Made by a program: the position numbers and the translations under genes. The notes under the pieces were generated by a model that was not told where the DNA came from, did no database searches, and saw only the letters and a program-made list of their open reading frames with translations. From the NCBI GenBank assembly GCA_003477185.1, contig DMTJ01000543.1:1-16033 (forward strand): DNA of 16,033 nt, read 5' to 3'. Origin of the DNA: Lentisphaeria bacterium (GTDB lineage: Bacteria > Verrucomicrobiota > Lentisphaeria > JABSQK01 > UBA12247). Shown piece by piece: positions 13,498 through 16,033 of this stretch; positions within the stretch are counted from its first letter, which is position 1; each line of letters starts with the position of its first letter.

Positions 13498-16033
13498 CTT
13501 TTCGCTTCGCCACTGGGCTCCCGCTGCTCGTAATCGGGTTGCTGCTGCTGTTGACCGGTGCATTTACCATCGCTGTCTACGCGCGTTACCAGCTCCCCGC
13601 TCCTTGGAAGCGCATTCTCCCGGTACTGCGCGGTAGCGTTTTGGTCTTGCTCGTGCTCGCACTTATGGAGCCCGTCATGAGCCGGGTACAGGAAGTCCGG
13701 GAGGAAGCCCATATTGCAGTTATCATGGACACAAGTAAGTCCATGAACTGCGTAGATGCCTGGACAGATGAAGAGCTACTTGAGACGGCAAATGCCCTAG
13801 GCCAGTTAAAGACCCATGATCTCATCGCCACTTTTGAGCGCGCGGAAGAAGCGCTTGAGGCAGCCCGTCTCCTCGCGCAGGTAGACAGCTTCGACCTGCA
13901 GCGGCTTGGGGAGCAACTCGACGTCTTCGAGCAAGCCGTCCCCTCCCCTGGCGCATTGGCCTATGTCCAGCCGGATCAGCCGGAAGCCAACGCTGCCTAC
14001 CGCCCGTGGCAAACCACACTCAAGCGCATTCAAATCGCCCTATTCAAGGCCGCTGTCCCAGATGCGCCCGCCCCAGATCTGACTGCCCAATTTGGCCAGC
14101 TTGCGACCGGCCTGCAAGCGTACCGCCAGGCAGCGATATCCAGCGTCCTGGCCCACGACCAGGTAAAGCAGGTTCTGGCCGCGTTACACACCAAAACAAG
14201 ACGCGAGCTCTGCGACCTTCTGCTCGAAGGCGGCGAGACCTCGCTCCTGCATCGCCTGAATAAGCGCGGCAAAGTCAGCGTATTCTCGCTTGCCGAACCG
14301 GTCTCTCCCATCCTCCCCCTCGATCTGCCCAGTTCCCGTCAGCACGCAAGCCGCCAGGGCAGCGTAATCGCAGATGTCCTCGACATCCTCGAGGATCGCC
14401 CAGTGGCCGCGGTCGTGCTTATCTCGGACGGAAATGTCACCGGCGGCCTGACGCTGCAAGAACTTCGCCCCAGATTGGACTCTGCCGGCACGCTGCTGAT
14501 CACCGTAGGCGCTGCCCGGGACAGCCCGCCGCAGGACGTGCGGGTCCATCGACTGCAGGCACCGCGCTCCGTCTTTGCCGGAAATTCGCTATTGCTTCAA
14601 GCAGATGTCTCCCGGCACGGGTTCGCCGACCAGTGGCTGAAACTCTCACTGACCCGGAATGGCAAGCTCGATCGCACCCTCGATCTCGCCCCTGGCCCTG
14701 ACACCAGAGTCGTCACCTTTCATCTGCGCGAAGACCTGCCTGGCCGCTATCGCTACGCGTTGCATGCCGAAGTGCTCGACGGTGAATCCATCCCCGAGAA
14801 CAATCGAGCCGAACTCACCCTTGACGTACTTGGCGATTCCATGCGCGTCCTGCTGCTCGAGGGATTTCCGCGCTGGGAAGCGCGTTTTCTCGAGCAGTTC
14901 ATGTCTGAAGACCGCCGCATCGACTATGAGGCCCGCTACCTCGACGTGCGCTCCCGCGACTCAGAAGACCGGCCGCTCAATCTGGACCAGTACGACTTGC
15001 TGATTCTCGGAGACGTCGACCCGCGAGCGCTGTCCGCCGCCAACATCCAGAACATCCGCAGCTTCGTGGTCGATCAAGGAGGAACCCTCGTCGCCCTGGC
15101 TGGCCCGCGACACATGCCCGCGGCGTGGCAGCTCACCCCGCTCGGGCGGCTGCTTCCCGTACGCCCAGCCGTCAACAGCGGCACAGCCGCTCAGCACCGA
15201 AACCGGCCAGTCTATTCGACCTATGTCAGCCTGGAAGCGGCGGACGGTCTCGTCCAACTTGCGGAGTCCGCAAGCGACTCACGCGAACTCTGGGAGCAAC
15301 TCCCAGGCCTTTCCTGGCTCCGGGCCGACACCCAGACCGCCATCAATGCGGACACGTTGGTTGCCACCGAGAGCGGGCCGCCATTGCTAGCCAGAGCCAA
15401 CGTCGGACTCGGCCAAATTCTGTATGTCGGCAGCGACGAGTTTTGGCGCTGGCGCGTCCGCGCGGGTCCCCAGCACCATCGCCGCATCTGGAATCAGCTC
15501 CTCTTCTCAGGCACCCGCGCCCAAACCAGCGCTGGCGGCACCTACGTGCGCTTGAGCACCTCCCACACCTCGATCACACCCGGCGAAACCATCATCGTCC
15601 GAGCCCGCCTGTTCGACACCCACAAAGCGGGGCTGACCGGCGCCACAGCCTCGGTCATGGCCTACGACAGCGACGGCACGCCGGTCCGGTCCGCGGCGTT
15701 CAGCCCCCTTTCGGATGTCTCGAATGAGTACCAGGCTCGCCTCGAAGGCTTGCCCATCGGCACCTACACCCTCCGTCCCTCGGTGCTGGGCATTCCCGAT
15801 GAAGACATCTCGGCGGCGGTCCAAGTGGACGTCCGCGAAGACACGCGCGCTGAGTTCGAACAGCTTGCTCTTAACCGCAATGCCCTCGTCGACGCCAGCG
15901 ACACCTACCTGCCATTCGCCGAGTTTGAGCGCATCCCCGAACTGGTGCCCGAGCAAACCAGCGTCCGCGCCTACCGCCAGGACCGTGAGCTCTGGGGCTC
16001 GGTGGGCTTCTTCCTCGTGGTTCTGCTCTTGCT
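13494..16033 (+). CDS. Large membrane VWA protein with amidotransferase-like domain (3' end outside window)
   Basis: The frame opens at ATG 13494, overlapping the BatA stop (ATGA), and stays open to the end of the window (about 846 residues). Two N-terminal membrane helices (about 8-30 and 42-60) are followed by a VWA domain whose MIDAS is D79-T-S81-K-S83; the second acidic motif, SDGN, is at D312. Between them lies an unusually long helical insertion, roughly 90-250. After the VWA come beta-rich segments (about 345-445), then an amidotransferase-like fold: MRVLLLEGFPRWEARFLEQF at 450, DLLILGDVD near 500, GGTLVALAGPRHMP near 540 and ILYVGSDEFWRW near 640. A beta sandwich follows, and a final helix starts at the window edge (GFFLVVLLL). 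Such proteins end many MoxR-DUF58-BatA operons in PVC bacteria. Catalytic Cys/His of true glutamine amidotransferases were not found. Role inferred only from context. Confidence 0.88.
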   Translation, partial: MTFRFATGLPLLVIGLLLLLTGAFTIAVYARYQLPAPWKRILPVLRGSVLVLLVLALMEPVMSRVQEVREEAHIAVIMDTSKSMNCVDAWTDEELLETANALGQLKTHDLIATFERAEEALEAARLLAQVDSFDLQRLGEQLDVFEQAVPSPGALAYVQPDQPEANAAYRPWQTTLKRIQIALFKAAVPDAPAPDLTAQFGQLATGLQAYRQAAISSVLAHDQVKQVLAALHTKTRRELCDLLLEGGETSLLHRLNKRGKVSVFSLAEPVSPILPLDLPSSRQHASRQGSVIADVLDILEDRPVAAVVLISDGNVTGGLTLQELRPRLDSAGTLLITVGAARDSPPQDVRVHRLQAPRSVFAGNSLLLQADVSRHGFADQWLKLSLTRNGKLDRTLDLAPGPDTRVVTFHLREDLPGRYRYALHAEVLDGESIPENNRAELTLDVLGDSMRVLLLEGFPRWEARFLEQFMSEDRRIDYEARYLDVRSRDSEDRPLNLDQYDLLILGDVDPRALSAANIQNIRSFVVDQGGTLVALAGPRHMPAAWQLTPLGRLLPVRPAVNSGTAAQHRNRPVYSTYVSLEAADGLVQLAESASDSRELWEQLPGLSWLRADTQTAINADTLVATESGPPLLARANVGLGQILYVGSDEFWRWRVRAGPQHHRRIWNQLLFSGTRAQTSAGGTYVRLSTSHTSITPGETIIVRARLFDTHKAGLTGATASVMAYDSDGTPVRSAAFSPLSDVSNEYQARLEGLPIGTYTLRPSVLGIPDEDISAAVQVDVREDTRAEFEQLALNRNALVDASDTYLPFAEFERIPELVPEQTSVRAYRQDRELWGSVGFFLVVLLL

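Overview
The window looks like a chromosomal segment of a GC-rich Gram-negative bacterium, most likely from the Planctomycetota/Verrucomicrobiota (PVC) group. This rests on gene content and not on a marker gene. The relevant genes are two exported formylglycine-type sulfatases, a DUF1573 envelope protein, and a MoxR/DUF58/BatA/VWA cluster whose last protein is the large VWA plus amidotransferase-like membrane type common in that group. No rRNA, tRNA, CRISPR array or intact mobile element was seen.

Left block (1-4796, + strand). A very long coiled-coil protein with a central FecR-like domain enters from outside the window. It is followed by a small exported DUF1573 protein and an exported protein I cannot assign. 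The last two are about 30 nt apart and probably cotranscribed.

4797-5314 has no intact gene. Its minus-strand frames look protein-like in places and may be a decayed remnant.

Middle block (5315-8268, - strand). Two sulfatases are arranged as an operon read right to left. Both have signal peptides and CxPxR activation motifs. The promoter-proximal one (start 8268) appears frameshifted near its 3' end: its frame stops at 6952, while a Lys/Arg-rich tail resembling that of its partner lies in another frame and ends at 6810, just before the next gene. Upstream is a candidate sigma70-type promoter with an AAGCGCTT palindrome (LacI-family-like half-site centre) in its spacer. Two more copies lie about 0.5 kb away.

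Intergenic 8269-9496 contains that regulatory region and, at about 9019-9340, the remains of the C-terminal endonuclease-like domain of a helicase/REase-type protein, broken by frameshifts and an internal deletion.

Right block (9497-16033, + strand). This is a tight MoxR ATPase - DUF58 - BatA-like VWA - large VWA/amidotransferase-like operon. There is a 9-nt gap and then two ATGA stop/start overlaps. The last gene runs out of the window. In this family of loci the MoxR ATPase is thought to act as a chaperone for VWA-domain partners at the membrane; the substrate here is unknown.
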